Source: Desarmillaria ectypa
Taxonomy: Eukaryota; Basidiomycota; Agaricomycetes; Agaricales; Physalacriaceae
NCBI GenBank assembly: GCA_030407005.1
Contig: JAUDYN010000004.1
Coordinates: 3,534,001 to 3,598,000 of the forward strand
Direction of reading: 5' to 3'
Length of the DNA: 64,000 nt
The position numbers and the translations under genes were made by a program. Of this stretch, positions 1 to 12,090 are shown one piece after another. The number at the start of each line of letters is the position of its first letter. Position 1 is the first letter of the stretch. The notes under the pieces are model-generated. The model had not been told where the DNA came from, ran no database searches, and was given only the letters and a program-made list of their open reading frames with translations.

Positions 1-189
1 AGGTCGCGCAGCGTAACAGACGAATGGACGGATGGGAAAAGGCGATTTGACCAAGGTCCTCCCGGAAAAGCAAAAAAATGGAGAAAGCTGCAAGGCGCCA
101 GGAGAAAGTTGAAACGAAGAACTCCTCACTTACCTCGTTGCCGCTTCCTCTGCTGACTCGAATGTATTTTGCCGACGCAGCTCCTCCAT
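1..189 (-). CDS. Partial gene at left edge, unknown product
   Basis: A minus-strand reading frame with a plausible ATG at 189-187 gives MEELRRQNTFESAEEAATR up to a perfect GTAAGT donor at 133. A 46-bp intron ends in TTGCAG at 88, and the frame then stays open to base 1. The frame is also open upstream of the ATG (to about 290), so the true start may lie in an earlier exon. No family is recognisable from this fragment. The support is one good splice pair and an open frame of about 60 codons, so this is a tentative call. Confidence 0.35.
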
Positions 190-789
190 GAGAGTAATCG
201 TGACCTCTTTTTCTCTATCGATAGATTCATGCGTCGATATTGGCGCCGTAACCCCAAGATGACTGTACGGATGTCCAACGTGAATGAGCAGTAGTAGTGA
301 AAAGAGTGATGTATAGGTACCTCTGTGGTCTCTCCATATTCATCAAAAGGCAGGCGTCAGAGTTTTACTGAGGAGGTAGAAGTAGGAGAATAAAAGGAGA
401 GTAGATGTGGCGAGTGTTTGCCCTTGGAACTGTTCTATCGAGACAAACCGGACGGCGGACAATAGAGGACTGGGATGACGGAGGCGGTTACACGTGACTT
501 CGATTATTACGCTCGGCAAGTGCCGAGGCTTGACTGCAATTTCAAATGGCCAGTGCTACAAACGCTTTTCGACTGGATGTGTGTGTGGCAGATAATATTA
601 CTACTGTACAGAATAAATAGTAGGGATGGATGAAACAATAGCTGAACAACAGGATGCTCTATCTCGTGAGAATGAAATATAGACTGTATGTACTTAATAA
701 TGTCCGATAAAAATAGTCGCAGACTGAATGGCCTGTAAAATCCGTGGCTGGTAGGGTGATCTGACGCCCAGATGAAGAGAAGAAGAGAA

Positions 790-2467
790 TTAGAAATTCT
801 TCAGATACTGTGACTTGCGCGTGGAGTTGAACAACCGCTTCGACTCGGAACGATTAATGGCCCGCTTGCGCAGGAACCAAGCGCCCAGGGCAAGAGCAAT
901 GACACCGGCTATTACACCAATGGCGATGCCCACCTTGGCTCCTGTGGATGTCCCACCACCGCCACCGCTGCTACTGCCGCTACCCGATGAACCAGAACCG
1001 CTCTCCGGGTTTCCACCATACGGCCAATAGTCACCGCCATCGGGAGGAGCCACGCAAGTAATGGAGTCCCCCTTGGTGATGTTCTGGAAATCAGACTGTG
1101 TAGACATGTCTGAGGTGAAATTCCTGTCTATCACGAACGGGGCGGGAGTCGGGATGTCAGCCTCGGTGATAGTGCAGTTCGGCCCGACAGCGCCAATGAA
1201 GGACGTATTTCCGAACAAGACGTTGTCCTGAACTGTGAAATTGGTGGCTGATGTGATGGCGATAGCATAGCTGAACGCTCCAGAGAACCTGTTGTCGTAG
1301 ACCGTCCCCGAATGACTGAGATTAGTGCCATACCGGGATCCAAACCACGTCCGAGGTCCAATAGCTACGCCGATCCTAAGATATAGCGCTCAGCACCTGA
1401 TTTTATACATATGTTAACAACCTACTTCATGGTAGCATCATCAACATTCGTGCCCTTAGTATCGCTGCCTTCTGGTTTGTCCGTAGCGAAGCCGCCCAGC
1501 ATAGTGTTGTTATGAATGACCGTCCCAGAATAGTCGCCACTCCAAGGATCGTAGTCCACCATGTTAATACCCCCGAGGAGTGTTTGCTGTCAGATCTAAG
1601 CATTAGTTGCTAGGCTCATCTCTTTTGAATAGAGATACTCACGTTTACGACCCAGATCGTATTGTTATACACCTGAGTGCCGGGAGATCCAAAGAGAACA
1701 ATCCCACCGTCCGTGGGATTCATCACCATGTTGTTACGGATGACACTGTTGGCGCAAGCTACACTGATACCATCTGCCCATTGTTGAAAAGCATCGCTCC
1801 CACAGGGACCAATATCATTATTTTGAATCTGGGTGTTCGCATCAGGTGCCAACCGATACATCGTATCAGATAGAAGACTCACGGTAGCGTTCTTACATTG
1901 TAAGCCACCCTCCGCTATATGAAGACATGACCAGCTTCGAGGATCATACGATCGGACATATTCGACGACTTGATCTGTATTAGGCCCACCAATCTCAATA
2001 TTGGCCCCTCCAGCAGTCGGAGTGGATCCGAGACGAGTACCATTGATCTTCGAAATAATTATAACATGATTTCTGTAATAAAGTGGATGACATACTTGAA
2101 TGTTCCTGATCTTAATGCCTGTACAATTGGTACAGGTCCCATCTATAGCGGTCGTGTGTCCTGTTCCATTGAAGACCGGACCAGTGATGACAAGGGTGGC
2201 GCGCTCGTCTCCAGTAGGATAGCCGACCGTGCTTATCTCCTGCTGGGGGGCAGCGAAAAGAATAGGAGATTGTAACAAGTATTCTGCCCCGGCGCAAAGC
2301 TGCAGATGATAACCAGCTCCAGAAGAATTGAGAAGCGTATTAAGTCGGTCAGTGATCGTATTGGCGGGGTCGGGATTCACGCAGCCATTGTCCTGTCGAC
2401 CGAGAATGACATTAATCGCTTCCCTGTTTAGCCAGCTGTTAGTCCGAGCCTTTTCCGCGTGGACCAC
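790..2467 (-). CDS. Secreted right-handed beta-helix protein with C-terminal membrane anchor
   Basis: Five exons join in frame: 2423-2096, 2047-1883, 1828-1643, 1586-1426 and 1375-790. The introns (48-56 bp) have donors GTATGT, GTGAGT, GTGAGT and GTAGGT. The product has repeated NN-x-I/V-type rungs (IQNNDIGPCG, VIRNNMVMNP, VYNNTIWVVN, VIHNNTMLGG, VYDNRFSGAF) typical of the pectin-lyase-like parallel beta-helix superfamily. A Gly/Ser-rich linker follows (GSGSSGSGSS), then a hydrophobic segment (VGIAIGVIAGVIALALGAWF) and a basic tail. I infer a cell-surface, possibly carbohydrate-acting protein held by one membrane span. No catalytic residues can be assigned. The N-terminus is unresolved: a further intron at about 2480-2424 and an upstream exon, with a possible ATG at 2607, are likely. 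Confidence 0.7.
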
Positions 2468-2640
2468 GAGCTCGCCTTACCTAGAATGCATCTCAATGCA
2501 AAAGTATTAAAAGAAAGACCAGTTGTAGTGAAGAATCTGAGGATAAGAGGATTGCAGAAGGAGAAAGATGTGGGTGGGGGCCGCTGAGGAGTGCCGTAAC
2601 CTGCCATCGCAGTTGAGTTTCTCCATACGTTCAGTAACAA

Positions 2641-5600
2641 ATTACAGCGAAGGAGTATTTCTCACCTTGAGCAACCGCGTGGGCCCTTTCCCCGCTTGAG
2701 CGAGTAGTCGGGTAGTCGGTAGACGGGATCGAGAGTGCGACGTCTAGCCAATTTTGAAACACAGCCTTCTTTCTGTCTTTTCTTTGGGCGGGTACATGTG
2801 GCATGAACAAACATAGACAAATTTCTTACCTGACGTGCGTCATTCCGCCCTCCCACTTCAAAGTCCATTTTCCTTGGCTTATAAACATCTCAAACCCTGG
2901 AGTCCATATGATAACTCTCTCTGCGGTATTCTATGGTAGCAACGTATTCATCCGCCTTTCTTCAGCGCCCTGTATTTTCTCATGCTATCCGTTTCATATC
3001 TCTCGGCGCAATTCACGTGTACAGGAGATAGAAGCCCGTCTTTTCTCTTTGGCCCGGAAGACGGTCAGACAGTTCTCACCTTAGGAGTTCCAGTTCTATT
3101 CTCGTTCAACTGTCAATTTTATGGGCGTTCTTTGTCAACCTGCAGTCAGGCCCAGAACACCGCAAAGACAAGTTCTGAGTAATGCTGAAAACTTACAGAT
3201 GCTTATCCTCCTACTACTCGTAGAGCTGCCCCATGATCCCCGAAATGAGGTTCTGCGACTCGGAAGGTATATTTGTGGAGGGTCTTTGAACCTTGCTAAG
3301 CCCTCTCAATGTGGAACATCCCGAACGAACCGCGCCTATGGGAACAAAGTGTATGCCTTTATCATTTGCAGTCAATAGGAACCTAGTACCACGGTAATAA
3401 TACATGAACTGCTGCGATTCCGTTCTATCTCTATTCCTAGGACTAATTCAAGTCGGCCTGGCTTCTTTGATTGCTGATTTCCGTATTACAGTTACAGTTA
3501 TCCTGCCTCATCGCAGTACGGTCTTTCAACAAAACACCAATGGGAATTCTTTGTGTACCTCGACCTGTACTGCCCCTGCTTCTAATTGACCCCGGGCTCC
3601 GACAGCCCAGACCAAACCGAGGTATTCGACAATGTAGATGGAATAACATATGACTGGCAGTCGATTCTCCTCCATTCAAAGAACGCTCCCCCATTTGTAT
3701 GCTGATAACTATTAGCTCGCTGCACATAGAAGACCCATTCCTCGCAACGCGTCGGCATACACTGGCATGTCTTTGTCAATCACCTATCAAATGTCTCGAT
3801 ATCTATCCCTGTCCCGGACCCCTGTTACCCCCTCCTGCGTTGCTTCTTCTCATCCCTCATCCTTGCCCCGTTTCATCGATTGCATTTTGACTTCGAGTTT
3901 CTCATACCCGGCCGACAGGCCCAAACAATCGGGCTGATAAATTCGGACTCATCATTCATTTAAACAGGCATTCTCGGTGTCACAATCATGATCGTAACGG
4001 GCATTCGAGCTACGCCCCTACTACAATCGAAAATCAACGTTGCTTTCCAGTGTCAATCTGTGTATTCTGTAATAACTTCTCAGCTCAATGCGCATGCCAG
4101 GATATGGTTTAGTAGCACAAGGACATCGAGCACCAATTAAAATTCCCAAGAGTCTCAACTCCATACAAATATCCCAAGTTGATACATAATACCAAACTAC
4201 TGCAAGTGGTACCGATTTCTCATGATCTACCGACCAATACCTGACCTAGGCCCCAATGAAACCCTCAATACTTAATGCGGGTGTCGGCTTATCGTTCTCG
4301 GCCATCAATCATCAACAATGCACTGCACCGTACTATGAAATACCCCCTTTCCCCATCCCCCCTTCTAGCGCCAGACGACCTATACTTATCGTGCGCGCCT
4401 CAGGAATAAACCCTACCAACATCCCACAATGGTTATGACAACGCCGTCCCACCGTTCACCAGTCACGTCAGGTGCAATGACCCATTTGAATTCGGCCCAT
4501 TGCCAAGTACCTCGAACCTGCATAGTGTCCATATTGGCCATGTCATTTCTTATGAAGGAACGGCGGTGCCGCTGTCCTTTACAATGTAAATCCACAAGGC
4601 ACCCTCCCCGAGCCCGAAGATCCAACGTCGAGCATCCACATTGCACGAGCTGCAATCTAGAAATGGAATAGGTACCAACCGGTCAAGGTAGATTCACAAC
4701 CGGGAGGGTGGCATCACGTTCGTTTCCGTTTTCTCGCACCGGCCAAGTCCTGAAACAAAACGTCGCAAGTAAACACTTGCTCTTCCTTCTATCTAGAATT
4801 CCCATCGTCTTCCAAACACCTTGTTGTCATGGTTAACAATAGCCTGTCCTGTTTTGATCCATAATGGAGCCCGTCTCAAATCCATTTTCTGGGTAATACA
4901 GGTACACAAAGATATCAGTACGTGCCTTGAATTATTGGGTGTACGTACAGCAGAAGGGGGATTCCGAATTTGCCCTTTGCTTCCTCTGTGACTGAGTCTA
5001 CGTCTCTAATCCTGCAAAGCTACGCATGATCTTGATAGAATCATTGCACGCAGTAAGCGATCCTAGCCTCGAGGCACTTCAAGATCGACAATTCTCCTTA
5101 TATATGGCCCTCATAGCACGGGATTGACATCCGAAGCTCTATACGGGGCCACAGCTCCCGCCCGCGGGTATACGATTATACTTATTATCATAACGTTAGC
5201 CCATTGACTGATACAATTTAACCGACATTCACAGTTTGAGCGCCTCCTCCAATCTCAAACAACACCGCAATGTAGTTTATCTTTCCCCCATTGACCTGTC
5301 TTTCTACTTACTAATGACAACACCGCTTCATCTTCGTCTCCACTAATTTTCAACGACGAACAAATAATTCCAGTGCGGTCTCGCCCCAACCCCCGTTCGA
5401 CCTCCATCAAAAACAAAGGAACACCTTTACTGTGGGAGAATTAGCTCACTTCTTTTCTAACATAATTCCGCAGGTAAACATCGACTTGTTGATATATCTG
5501 TTTCACTCAGAACAACCTTCACAGCTCCGATCATCATCATAACTCTCGAGTCGGCAACTAAGATCATAGCAGGCGAACTACGTCCAACGTCCATCTCGTT

Positions 5601-8275
5601 GGCTGGGTTATCATGATCCTAGACTTCTTCGCTTCTTTTACACCAACGCTGTGCCGCTTCCTGAGATGCATACAGTCTCTCGTGAACCGGAATATTTTTA
5701 CTTCCGTCACAATACTGTCTCAAGTCATACTACGAACCATAATTAAAAACATGCGCGTGGATATTTTCCTCTCCTCTCCTCGACCTGTTTCACCAACATG
5801 AGGCGCTTATGATTCACGTATCAATTCATGGGTTTTGCGATTCCGGGACGTCGTACCCATCGTCATTCAATTGCAAGGCCCAGTACTTGAACACTTGAAA
5901 TCAGTTTCAATTAACCTTGAGCCGATGCTCTCGAACATCAACTTCGAATGAAGACCCCCCGGCGCAAGCCCTCAAACACCTACATCTGATTGTGGGTAGT
6001 ATCATCTTCGGTACTCGGAACGAAACCAAAACGAAACCCGGTAAGATGGTGGAGTTACTTTGACCGATTTTGCTACAAGTCCTTGATCTCGGACCGGAGC
6101 TTGGGAAGGAGACACGACTCTCTATGTTAATAACAGTTCCTTCATCAATAAACTGAGTGAGGCTCAAGGTTCTTTAGATGCGTGCCGGGGCCCCGGATCA
6201 CATCTGTTCGAAGGCAAGCAAGAACTCATTAATGCACCGCTTCGTGGCATGAGAACCCATCTGGCAGGCTTCTACACCTGTGGCTATGACCGCACACTCA
6301 GGCAATGAACATCGCCCAATCAGTTTCACCCACATGTACATACACGAGGGTGCCTATCTCATAGTCTGTCGAGTACCTGCAATCAGTTTCACCTTACCCA
6401 CCCCGCGAGACTAAATCTGCACAGTCCACAACTCACTCGGATCGTTGTGCCGGAAGAAACGTCGAGGTACAGAGTTGGGGATAGACTCGCTCGGTGATAT
6501 GCATCCGGGTCCGTATCTGCCGCTTCTCAGCTCCAAATCAGTTTCAATCACACACACTGGCACACAGTCGAACTCGACGCGTCGTGAATATCATCTGGTG
6601 TGCTTGTGATCTCTCAATGAACGGTGATGGTCGATTGCACAGCTCTGGAGCTTATCACCTTCGAGGGGGGAAGGGTGGGGGCACTGCACTCGAAGATCGT
6701 GGGGGCATGTCAAAGTGTTATGTCCATAAACCCGGTTTTCAATCATGGACGCGTCGGGATTCTCAGGGAGGGCTGACAGAGTAAGTCCGTAAGATAGAGA
6801 ATAGCAGAGTGATATCGATTCCCGTACCATTAGCTCCCAGCGAGAACTGATCCGTTTGAAGGGGGGATGAAAGAACCTTGATAGCATGAGAAGGCTTCTT
6901 CACACTGTGGCTATACTCAAGAGTTCGAAACCGAACTTGTACACCGCTCATTCAGATTTTTTTTCCACCTACGCGAGATCCGTATCACTGGCGTCGTACG
7001 AACGATGAACGGCGTACTGAAATGACAGGTTCGGTGATGGTCGAAGCCCATGTACAGGCGCACAGTAATATATCTTTTATCACCTCTTCTCCAGAGGCAG
7101 TATCTACTCCAATGGGCACGTCGGGATTCTCAGGGAGGCTGACAGGGCAAGCAACCAATGAACTTTGCTTCCAGTACCGCACTGCACGGGGGATATTGAA
7201 AAGCACGTCCACCCGGTAACTAAAAACATCACGCCAAGCATGAATTAAAAGTAGTCAAGCACAACGATATCTATTCAAACGCACACGCGCCGACTCCAAG
7301 GCACCGCGACACGTATTCTTATCCTCATCCAATTTCTATCTCTGCTCGTACGGGATCTATATCACCGACTTGACATCACCATCCATCCATAGAAACTCTG
7401 AAAAAGCCGCGACGCGACCCCGCCCCGATACGGTTTCACCACCACCACTCAAACTCGCAAAAACGAAACCTCATGAGAAAAAAAGGACCGACTCGTACGT
7501 GTAATAAAAATAGAGCTTTAAGGAATACAGGCTGTGCACTACCAAAGACCTGTCTATAGTACCCTCAAACACGTTGCATTGGAGGCTGTGCGTGGGACGT
7601 GGGGCATGGGGGCTTAGCCTACTGGGGGGATCGTGTGAACGCCAGAGGATCCTGGTATTCCGGAAACATTTCGTTTGGGTTTGGGTTGAGTTCCAACCGG
7701 TCTTTTTTTCTTTTGCCTGCCGGGAGTTGGGAGGGGGTATGGGGTGTGTGTGGGCAAAACTATTGAGTCTTGACTTGACAGCCCAGTTCCACGTTACGGG
7801 CTCGATGCATATCACGGACGAACGGGAGAACAATGACGTAGAAAAACCCGAAAAAATGACACTGAGATTGTATTTCCCAGTGAAATTCGGAGTCGGAGCA
7901 CAGGCGTCCCGACCGCACCCTATAGGCGCATCAGGACATGCCCCCGAGTCTTCGTGACAAAACTCCACGTCGGGACCGCGGGAGCAGTCGGCGCGTACTA
8001 ATAATTAGGGCGGGACCAATAGTGGTGGTAAGGGAACAAAGTCGGGCCATAATTCTTTTTTTTGCCAGCGGCACCGAAGCACGAACCTAGAGCCCAGGGT
8101 CGAGTGGTGCCGAGTCGCGAATTATTTATGATCACGCCATGTCAGTAGATCTACACCTAGAGTGAGGGTAGGGACTCTTGGCCGCTCTATACCTAAGCGA
8201 GAGGGCCTCCACCATACGCTGAACATACCAAGGAAAAAAGGGACATTCGAATCAGAAAGATTGCGAGATCTGGAG
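2641..8275. other. Long stretch without a supported gene
   Basis: Only short or compositionally odd open frames occur here, none with recognisable domains or consistent splice signals. The largest is a minus-strand frame at 7471-7968; it is Ser/Pro/His-rich and looks like chance. The interval contains degenerate direct repeats (about 5.9-7.4 kb, listed separately). An unannotated non-coding transcript cannot be excluded. Confidence 0.5.
5897..7400. repeat. Degenerate direct repeats
   Basis: The word AATCAGTTTCA occurs near 5899, 6318, 6381 and 6535. A 20-base block CGTCGGGATTCTCAGGGAGG occurs near 6748 and again near 7108, each followed by a GCTGACAG-type tail. CGGTGATGGTCGA occurs near 6621 and near 7032. 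CTGTGGCTAT occurs near 6279 and 6904. The spacings suggest an old tandem duplication of roughly 360-420 bp units that has diverged. There is no coding potential. Confidence 0.45.
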
Positions 8276-8308
8276 AGGGGGGGGGGGGAGGGGAGGGGAG
8301 GGGAGGGG
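8276..8308 (+). repeat. G-run / (GGGGA)n tract
   Basis: A run of about 13 G residues is followed by four AGGGG units on the plus strand. It lies about 280 bp beyond the stop codon of the eIF3d gene, which is on the minus strand. Four or more G-tracts with one-base loops could fold as a G-quadruplex; that is an inference from sequence alone. Confidence 0.5.
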
Positions 8309-8588
8309 AAAGGACCCGTGTTCTAGGTACGAGCCTGATGACGCATGCGCACGGGTCGAGAAATGAAAAAGAAATCTGGAAGGCACCCACTTTGAATTCC
8401 TAAGATTGATATCCGGCAGTTGAGAGTTGGGTAAACTGAAAGAAAGATATTTATCCACGCGGTTCTAATATTGAAGGACTAATTCGAAAAAGCGCAATGA
8501 ATATAGATGCCTTCAAGTACCACACGGGTACATGACAGTCAAGTAGAAAGAAAATTTATTTTTGTTTCGGGAGAGAAGCATACTGCAT

Positions 8589-10294
8589 TTACGACTCCTC
8601 CGTAGGAACCCCTCCGTCAACGTCAACGTCCTCTTCCTCTCCCATAAAAGTCCCCATCGGTACAGCATACAACCTAACAACGGGCTTATTCGGATCCCTC
8701 ACCAAGACATACTTGCCCTCCCCAAGGGCCAAACAGACATCCGCCACACACCTAACAACGCCCCACCCATTACTAACCCCGACGTTCAACTGGCTCGCAA
8801 ACTCCCCCGGCCTCATACCCGCCGTACTCAACACCACGTGCCTCGTATTATCCCTCGCGCTCACCCGACTCACATAGCCCACTTTGAGGATATCCGACCC
8901 GGCGAGGAGAGCCTGCACCGCCCACCTTGCGAGCTTGGCAGAGTTGTTCTTCATCTCAGTGGCCACCACCGCGCCGCGCTGGCTGTCCAGCTTTGTCCGC
9001 CAATCGGGGGCCCCGCACGCCTTGGGCTCGTACTCGTTCAGCGCGCGGATCGTCGCGTACCCCGACCCAGGGAGGACCGCGTCCACCTCGGTCCGTACCA
9101 CGATCTTCACGTCCTCCTCGTCGTTGATGCCCAGATCAAACTCCCGATACCTATACCCGCACGACGCGAGGGGCTCCCGCTCCTCCGGGGGGTGGAACGG
9201 GTTCGGGTGTCCCAAGTCGACGTGTTTGCGCTCGTCTACGCTCTGGAAGCCGAAATTCTGGTTGATAAAGGTCGCTTCGAGGCTCAAATTCAATGGAGTG
9301 TTGATGGTGGGGCCGTCGGTGGTGGGGGGATCCGTGGCGTTTTCGTTGACGGTGACCGTGTCAAAGGGGCCTCCGTCGCGTTTGTCGAGGAATAGGGCGT
9401 TTTTGGTGCGGATGATGACGATGTCCCATGGGTAGACGGAACGGGTGGCGCACATGAGCACGGAGAGGATCGTGTCGGTCGTGTAGATTCGGATAGTGTC
9501 GGGGGATTGTTTGGCGTGAAGGGATTGGATGACGGGGTCGTCGGATGTCGTAGGGTTGTATTTGAGCCTGTCGAGGATCTGGAGAGGTTTCTCGTTCTTT
9601 GTCGTTATCCTATCGTAGGATTTATCATACTCGTATAATCTGCCATACGAGTCACTGGAAAGAAATTCAGAAAAAATTAAAAAGTAAAAAAAGTAAAAAC
9701 AAACATATCCTCTGGTTCATCAACGTCCAACCTAAGCTTTGCAAGCCTATGAAACTCAATCTCCTCTTTTAAATCCCAATTAGGACTAATCACAACACTA
9801 GACTCCCTCGCACGATTATTCTTCTCCCAATCCCTCCAATTCCTCCTACCCCCGCCTCTCCCGCCCTGCGCACCACCACCACCACCACTCCTACCCTGCT
9901 GAACCTGACCCGCTCCTCCCCGCCCGCCTCTCCCCGACCCTCCTCTTCCAGCCCCGCCCCTCGAACCCCCACGTCCCCTCCCAACAACGGCGCTCTTCCC
10001 CGCCGTATTATCCACCAACGAAAAGCTCGCCTCGTCCTCTGCATGGAAATACGCAAATGCACTGGCCGTCCCGCTCCCATAAGCCTGGGTGCGCTTCGTC
10101 TGAGTCTGCTGTGGAGCCGTCAAAGGGAGGGGTGAGGCGTTCCAGTCCGCGAAGCGACCGAGCTTGTCAGACTTGGAGTAGGGCGCGTAGGGAACGTCGG
10201 TCAGTGAGGAAGGGAGAGACGATAGTGGAGGCGGTCCCCAGGGTGATTCAGGCGTGTCGTAGATTGGAGGTAAAGTGAATTTTGGTGTGCTCAT
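8589..10294 (-). CDS. Translation initiation factor eIF3 subunit D
   Basis: Two exons (10294-9705 and 9654-8589) flank a 50-bp intron and give 551 aa, the usual length for eIF3d. The N-terminus starts MSTPKFTLPPIYDTPESPWGP and includes the conserved DKLGRFADW segment. A Gly/Arg-rich (RGG-like) linker follows, as in other eIF3d proteins. The splice yields EDIDSYGRLYEYDKSYDRI, then KNEKPL, and the C-terminal cap-binding-like domain contains RSVYPWDIVI. eIF3d is part of the cytoplasmic eIF3 complex that recruits mRNA to the 43S pre-initiation complex and can contact the cap. The gene is head-to-head with the Ist3 gene across only 65 bp. It ends in an acidic tail (EEEDVDVDGG). The assignment is confident. 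Confidence 0.95.
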
Positions 10295-10359
10295 TTTTTT
10301 TTGTGGTTGTGGAAAACAAGGTTGGACCGTGGGAAGGTTTTGCTTGATCGACTGCCATC
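10295..10359. promoter_or_regulatory. 65-bp shared promoter of divergent eIF3d and Ist3 genes
   Basis: The two start codons (10294 on minus, 10360 on plus) are separated by 65 bp, so the core promoters and 5' leaders must fit here or overlap the coding sequences. No TATA box is visible. A T-rich run lies directly upstream of the eIF3d ATG. Confidence 0.6.
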
Positions 10360-11048
10360 ATGAAGTACGCGCGAGTCATTCTTTAATCGTTCGTAACTAA
10401 TATTTTTGCAGCGTCGTTCGTGAAATCAACGCTATAAACGAAGCAGAGCTCCGCCTAGGCGTAACCGGGTCATGGCATGACACGTACAAGGACTCTGCCT
10501 ACATCTACGTCGGGGGTCTCAACTATGAGCTAACAGAAGGGGACGTCATCACCATCTTTTCTCAATACGGCGAGGTCTCCAATGTACATATGCCGCGGGA
10601 CAAATTGACGGGGAAACAGCGGGGGTTTGGGTTCCTCATGTACGAGGACCAGCGGTCGACGGTGTTGGCTGTGGATAACCTGAATGGGGCCAAGGTGCTG
10701 GGGAAGACGCTTAGGGTGGATCATGTGAGAGATTACAAGCAACCGAGGGAGAAGGGGGAGGATGGGGAGTGGAAGGAGGTGGAAGGGGAGCAGTTTAATG
10801 CTAGACCGGAGATGATTGTTGATGAAGAGGAGGAAGAAGAAGAAGAATTAGGCAAGGATATCGATCCAGAGGACCCGATGAAAGAGTTTATTATTGCACA
10901 GAGGCGGGAAGAGGCTAATAAGAAGAAGAGAAAACATAAAGGAGAGACCAAGGAAGAGAGACGACGTCGTAAAGAGGAGAAACGTAGGAAAAAGAAGAGT
11001 GCAGCAAAAGATGTAGAGGCATTGTTGCATAGCCTGGGTTCACGCTAA
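10360..11048 (+). CDS. IST3: RES-complex splicing factor Ist3 (RBMX2/Cwf29-like)
   Basis: The first coding exon is only 5 nt (ATGAA). A 47-bp GTACGC...TTGCAG intron (10365-10411) follows, then one exon to the stop, giving 213 aa. The joined N-terminus MNVVREINAINEAELRLGV is the Ist3/RBMX2 signature. One RRM follows, with RNP2 YIYVGGL and RNP1 RGFGFLMY, and then a highly charged K/R/E-rich tail. Ist3 belongs to the retention-and-splicing (RES) complex on the U2 snRNP side of the spliceosome B complex in the nucleus. The stop lies 10 bp from the stop of the convergent Dsc2-like gene. The start is set by the conserved MNVVREIN motif, which appears only after splicing. Confidence 0.93.
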
Positions 11049-11058
11049 TCCAAATATA

Positions 11059-11838
11059 TTAGCTACCACTAAGCAAAGTATCAACAGCTGCAGTAACATT
11101 AGGACTACGTTGAAGTGCACCAACAACCGACTCCCTAGGCAAATCCGGAAACATATTCGTCACCTGACTAATCTCCTCCTCTGGTGGGGCACGTACACCA
11201 GGAGTGGCTGGGGTGAGCTGAGTGACCCAATCGCGCATCGAGCTGGTGGTAGGAGCTGGACTGGGACTGGGTGCAGGGAAGGCGCGCCTTGAGCGTGGCA
11301 CACTGGGAGTCTCGGTACCGGCAAAGGGAAGCGGTGGGCGGAAGCGTTTTATGGGAAGGGGAAGTAGCGGGGAACGATAGAGCACCGCGCCGAGTACACC
11401 CAATATGGCAAGTACGGGTGACGTTAAGAGGGCGAGGAGGGCGAGGAGGACCCATGTCGGGGCATGAGGGTTGAGGGTCACAAAGCCCACCGAGTACGTG
11501 TAAGACGGGGGTACGAGCAGGGCATGGGTATACACACACGCCGAGGTCAGCGCCACAGGACCGAGAGGCGCTAATAGCAAGAGCAGCGCCGCCAGATGAC
11601 GCGACGACAACCTCCTCTCCAGCGTCGGGGCCGTTTGAACGAGTATTAACAACGCCAAGAACAACGACGGCGAGTCCGGTAGGAACACGGCATGAGTAAG
11701 GGCGCGATAAGGCTGGACCAAAGTCGGTGGTAGAGCCAATGACGGACCTATATCAAATATGGATACGAGGAGAGTATTAACACTGAGGAGGACGAGTAAT
11801 ATTTTGGTAACGGGAGCAAATGGGAGGGACATGGCCAT
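11059..11838 (-). CDS. Rhomboid-like Dsc2/UBAC2-type membrane protein with C-terminal UBA/CUE domain
   Basis: A single exon encodes 259 aa. The N-terminal ~165 residues are strongly hydrophobic, with about five or six membrane segments and an early rhomboid-like TM1 (ILLVLLSVNTLLVSIFDIGP). A Pro/Ser-rich linker follows, then a UBA/CUE-like helix bundle (EISQVTNMFPDLPRESVVGAL, then SPNVTAAVDTLL). This is the layout of UBAC2 and fungal Dsc2, rhomboid pseudoproteases of ER/Golgi ubiquitin-ligase complexes that handle membrane clients such as SREBP. No rhomboid Ser/His catalytic pair is seen, as expected for the family. It converges on the Ist3 gene with 10 bp between stops. The UBA is clear; the choice between Dsc2 and another UBAC2 homologue is an inference. 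Confidence 0.78.
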   Translation of the reverse strand: MAMSLPFAPVTKILLVLLSVNTLLVSIFDIGPSLALPPTLVQPYRALTHAVFLPDSPSLFLALLILVQTAPTLERRLSSRHLAALLLLLAPLGPVALTSACVYTHALLVPPSYTYSVGFVTLNPHAPTWVLLALLALLTSPVLAILGVLGAVLYRSPLLPLPIKRFRPPLPFAGTETPSVPRSRRAFPAPSPSPAPTTSSMRDWVTQLTPATPGVRAPPEEEISQVTNMFPDLPRESVVGALQRSPNVTAAVDTLLSGS

Positions 11839-12090
11839 GGCTGTCCGAGTCGGTGTCCATTACGTACACTTATTTGCGCTTATTTGCGACTTGAGATGGG
11901 AACGTTGTTCGGCAAGCGCCTGCGTTGCACGCTGGCGGTGTTCCGGGGTCAGGACCCAGTAGAGCGGTGAGATCATTCCCGATCTGGTTATCCCCATTCA
12001 GATGAGGACCCTTAACTGACAAGTCAAGGGATAGAAAAGCTGCTCTTGGGTTCGAATTCCAATGCCAGTCAACAACATATCCATCCACTC

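Noticed and set aside
815..1030. Plus-strand open frame, Pro-rich
   Set aside because: It is the antisense shadow of the Gly/Ser linker and membrane segment of the beta-helix gene.
7471..7968. 165-codon minus-strand frame
   Set aside because: No domain, biased composition, poly-purine/pyrimidine context and no splice partners. Treated as chance.
8562..9395. 277-codon plus-strand frame
   Set aside because: Antisense to the eIF3d C-terminal domain, whose minus-strand protein is clearly conserved.
12015..12069. tRNA-like T-arm (TTGGG-TTCGAAT-TCCAA) with a nearly complementary acceptor strand upstream
   Set aside because: Only 24 nt separate the putative acceptor 5' strand from the T-arm, too short for D and anticodon arms, and one acceptor pair mismatches. 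Probably chance, or an old tRNA fragment.
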